A model generated the notes under the pieces. It worked only from the letters and a program-made list of their open reading frames with translations, did no database searches and was not told the DNA's origin. The position numbers were made by a program, and so were the translations under genes. A DNA stretch of 64,000 nucleotides from CALODL01 sp942492115 (lineage in GTDB: Bacteria > Planctomycetota > Phycisphaerae > UBA1845 > CAIVHJ01): positions 62,001-126,000 of the forward strand of contig CALODL010000024.1 in the NCBI GenBank assembly GCA_942492115.1, written 5' to 3'. Shown one piece after another: positions 61,572 to 64,000 of this stretch; position 1 is the stretch's first letter, and every line of letters starts with the position of its first letter.

Positions 61572-64000
61572 ATGATCCTCAAGACGACAGCCACGTTACT
61601 CATGGCCATCACGCTGCCGCTGCATTCGCTGGCTGCACAGGACGATCCGCGACGCGACACCACAGGAAACTTGCGTTGCTTCGACGACGCGGATTGTGCC
61701 GAGCTCGAGAATCCCGACGAGCCGTGTACGCAATTCGTCTGCGAGCTCGAAACGGGCAACCGAGGCTCTTGTGTGCCCTTCGAGACCACCTGTGACAATG
61801 GCGACATCTGTGATGGCGTCGAATCCTGCGCTCCCGACGGCGGATGCCTGCCCGGCACGCCGCTCGACTGCGATGACGGCGATGCCTGCAACGGCATCGA
61901 GACGTGCGATGGGAACAACGGTTGCCAGGCGGGCAGTGCTCCGCAATGCGACGATGGTCTGTTCTGCAATGGCGTAGAAACGTGCGTGGGCACCCGTGGG
62001 TGCATCCCCGGCACAAACCCGTGCACGAATCCGCAACTGCCGATCTGCAACGAATCCGAGAAGCGCTGTGAGGACACCGAGATCAACTGCTTCGTCCTGA
62101 GCTTCGAAGTCGAAGACGACTTCGCCACGCCCCTGGTCAACGGCCAGGGCCTGTCCACACCGCCGGAGTTTGGCAACCTCGTGGCCATCTCGACTTTGCC
62201 CGGCAATCATCTCGGTGCCGCGGTGTTCGACAGCAGCCCGACTGGCGCGAATGTCGGCGGCCCGGATTCGGACCTGCTCGTCGATTCGGGCAACTTGCTG
62301 ATCCTGCAGGATGCTTCGCACCCGGGGCAGACCGTAGCCGGCGTTTTTGATACACCGGATGACGCGATCAACGGCGGTACGATCCGGCTGGACTTCCTGG
62401 TCCCCGGCGGTGTCTCTGCCCTGTCGCTCGTCGTCGTCGATTTCGAAGAGTTGCCGGTCGACTTCACACTGACCGATTCCTCCGGTCGTGAGCGGACAGT
62501 CGAGGTGCCGACGGGCTACACCAGTGATTCCCAGCTCGACACGCTCAGTCTGGTGAGTGCGAGCACGGCCAATGGTGTGACCTCCATCGTGGAGACCGAC
62601 AGTAGCTTCGACCCACGCGCCGTCGTCCGCCTCGACGCCAACTTCCGGAGCTCTGGTGCAATCGATGATATCCTGCTGTGTCTCAACCCCGAGTGTGCCG
62701 GTGACGACGAGTGTGCTGATGAAGACCCATGCACGATCGACACCTGCGATTTCGAAAGCGGGGACTGCTCGAGTGTCGACGATCCCGATTGCTGCGAGAC
62801 CACCGGGGATTGCGCGGGCGAAAAAACCTGCAATCCGACGAACAACCGCTGCGAGTGCGATGATACGCCCGGATGCTGTGAGATCGATGATGACTGTCAA
62901 CAGGGGCGCGTATGCGAACCAACGGGTCGCTGTGTGTGTGACACACCCGAATGCTGCGAGATAGACGACGATTGTCCCGCTGACCGCTCCTGCGACCTGC
63001 ACACCGGCAATTGCATCTGCGGTGACGCCGCCGACTGCTGCACGAATGATGGCGACTGCCCGGACAACAAGAGCTGCGACACCGACACCGGAATGTGTGT
63101 CTGCGGCGACGATCCGAACTGCTGTACGGTCGATGTCGATTGCCCCGAGGGCGAAGAATGCGATCCGGTCACCGACTCGTGCGTGTGCAGCAATCAACCC
63201 GGATGCTGTGAATCTGAGACAGACTGTGCCGGCAACAAGACCTGCGACCCATCCGGACGCTGCGTATGCGACGACCAGCCTGGATGCTGTGCCGTCGACC
63301 AGGATTGCCCGACCGGTCAAGTCTGCGGCCCCGAAGGTCGATGCGTATGCCACAACCAACCCGGATGCTGCGAGACCAACGAGGACTGTGCTGGCAACCG
63401 CTCATGCGACGCCACCGGTTCCTGCCTGTGCGACAACGAGCCCGGATGCTGCAGTTCTGACAGCGATTGCCCACCCGGCAAGTCATGCCTCCCTGACGGC
63501 CGCTGCGCGTGCGCCTCCAACGTCGCGGAGTGCTGTGAAGGCGATTCCGATTGCGGGAGCGGCAACACCTGCGACACCGAGACAGGAGCATGCAGGTGTG
63601 TCGACGGCCCGTGCAACGACGGTAACAGCTGTACGTCGAACGACACGTGCTCGGCCGGCGTCTGTGCCGGTCAATTCATCCCGGGCTGTGGTGGCGGAAG
63701 CGGCAGTGTCGATCAGGACGCTGACGGTATTCGCGACGGCGATGACAACTGCCCGGGCACGGCCAACGGCCCGCAGCTTGGCACGTGTGAGGACGGATCC
63801 AAATCTTGCCTGTTCGATTCGAATTGCGCAGACGGTGTCGCTTGCCAGAAGGATCAGGAAAATGGTGACGACGACGAGTTTGGTGACGTGTGCGACGCGT
63901 GTCCTGAGGATGAACTGAACGACCGTGACGGCGACGGTATCTGCGAGAACGCCGACGGCTGCCCAATGGATCCCGAGAAAGCGGAGCCCGGCGCGTGTGG
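61572..64000 (+). CDS. Large secreted Cys-repeat protein, truncated by window edge
   Basis: The ATG at 61572 opens a frame without stop to the right edge (809 codons). The signal peptide is MILKTTATLLMAITLPLHSL. Residues about 30-160 hold CxxGxxCNGxETC-type repeats (GDACNGIETCDGNNGCQAG). Residues about 175-375 are a beta-rich domain (VNGQGLSTPPEFGNLVAIST). Residues about 407-680 contain ten tandem Cys repeats of 26-28 residues (CCxxxxDCxxGxxCxxxxGxCxCxxxPx). After them come thrombospondin-type-3-like Ca loops (DQDADGIRDGDDNCP; DRDGDGICENADGCP). Outside structural or adhesive role likely. The long open frame on the opposite strand (61596-63359) is an artefact of the codon bias in these repeats. 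Confidence 0.88.
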   Translation, partial: MILKTTATLLMAITLPLHSLAAQDDPRRDTTGNLRCFDDADCAELENPDEPCTQFVCELETGNRGSCVPFETTCDNGDICDGVESCAPDGGCLPGTPLDCDDGDACNGIETCDGNNGCQAGSAPQCDDGLFCNGVETCVGTRGCIPGTNPCTNPQLPICNESEKRCEDTEINCFVLSFEVEDDFATPLVNGQGLSTPPEFGNLVAISTLPGNHLGAAVFDSSPTGANVGGPDSDLLVDSGNLLILQDASHPGQTVAGVFDTPDDAINGGTIRLDFLVPGGVSALSLVVVDFEELPVDFTLTDSSGRERTVEVPTGYTSDSQLDTLSLVSASTANGVTSIVETDSSFDPRAVVRLDANFRSSGAIDDILLCLNPECAGDDECADEDPCTIDTCDFESGDCSSVDDPDCCETTGDCAGEKTCNPTNNRCECDDTPGCCEIDDDCQQGRVCEPTGRCVCDTPECCEIDDDCPADRSCDLHTGNCICGDAADCCTNDGDCPDNKSCDTDTGMCVCGDDPNCCTVDVDCPEGEECDPVTDSCVCSNQPGCCESETDCAGNKTCDPSGRCVCDDQPGCCAVDQDCPTGQVCGPEGRCVCHNQPGCCETNEDCAGNRSCDATGSCLCDNEPGCCSSDSDCPPGKSCLPDGRCACASNVAECCEGDSDCGSGNTCDTETGACRCVDGPCNDGNSCTSNDTCSAGVCAGQFIPGCGGGSGSVDQDADGIRDGDDNCPGTANGPQLGTCEDGSKSCLFDSNCADGVACQKDQENGDDDEFGDVCDACPEDELNDRDGDGICENADGCPMDPEKAEPGAC

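Noticed and set aside
61596..63359. 587-codon minus-strand open frame, hydrophobic and Ala/Val-rich
   Set aside because: It is antisense to the clear Cys-repeat gene at 61572. The repeated Cys/Asp codons there leave the opposite strand without stops.
1..64000. tRNA, rRNA and CRISPR elements
   Set aside because: I scanned for T-arm-like GTTCGA motifs, rRNA-like stretches and regular direct repeats. The few GTTCGA hits lack a cloverleaf context; no others were found.

Overview
The window looks like a piece of a planctomycete genome, most likely Phycisphaerae-related (inference). It carries five Ser/Thr protein kinases, one of them fused to an ECF sigma factor. Three membrane proteins begin with a CxxC...CPEC zinc ribbon. 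Many large secreted proteins carry Cys-rich, CNGNRVPDEC-type or dockerin-like modules, and two proteins end in IPTL-type sorting signals. By hand counts on sample lines, coding DNA is about 60-67% G+C in most of the window but about 45-52% in parts of the 37-46 kb stretch. I saw no rRNA, tRNA, CRISPR array or intact transposase.

Layout. 0-6.8 kb: three VOC (glyoxalase-fold) proteins, a sialate O-acetylesterase-like enzyme, a small TPR protein coupled to a VOC putative lipoprotein, an exported alpha/beta hydrolase followed 1 nt later by an acetolactate-decarboxylase-like lipoprotein, and an AraC/GyrI-like regulator. 6.8-24 kb: a frameshifted kinase/beta-propeller gene, secreted Cys-rich proteins, a TPR gene divergent from a MarR-methyltransferase fusion with a palindrome between them, a RidA-like lipoprotein, a glycoside hydrolase, a 1097-residue BNR/beta-helix protein, and a serine beta-lactamase-fold hydrolase. 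24-32 kb: a kinase-TPR protein, an MBOAT/SGNH acyl-transfer pair, and a ZU5-like lipoprotein.

32-46 kb is all on the minus strand and is the most interesting part. Three gene sets follow one another. The first is an exported CHAT (caspase-like) TPR protein, an acidic Cys/Trp-rich secreted protein and an exported S9 peptidase, tightly coupled. The second is a kinase with an outside formylglycine-generating-enzyme-like domain plus two proteins I do not recognise. The third is a kinase with a CHASE2 sensor plus two paralogous lipoproteins. Together they suggest envelope sensing linked to phosphorylation and extracytoplasmic proteolysis.

46-64 kb: an LDL-receptor-like/FG-GAP giant secreted protein, hydrolases, the zinc-ribbon membrane proteins, the sigma-kinase fusion, a spermidine-synthase-like protein, a ThuA protein, an SnoaL-like protein, and a Cys-repeat protein that runs off the right edge. 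Two kinds of C-terminal module are shared between otherwise unrelated secreted proteins here and look like sorting or anchoring tags.
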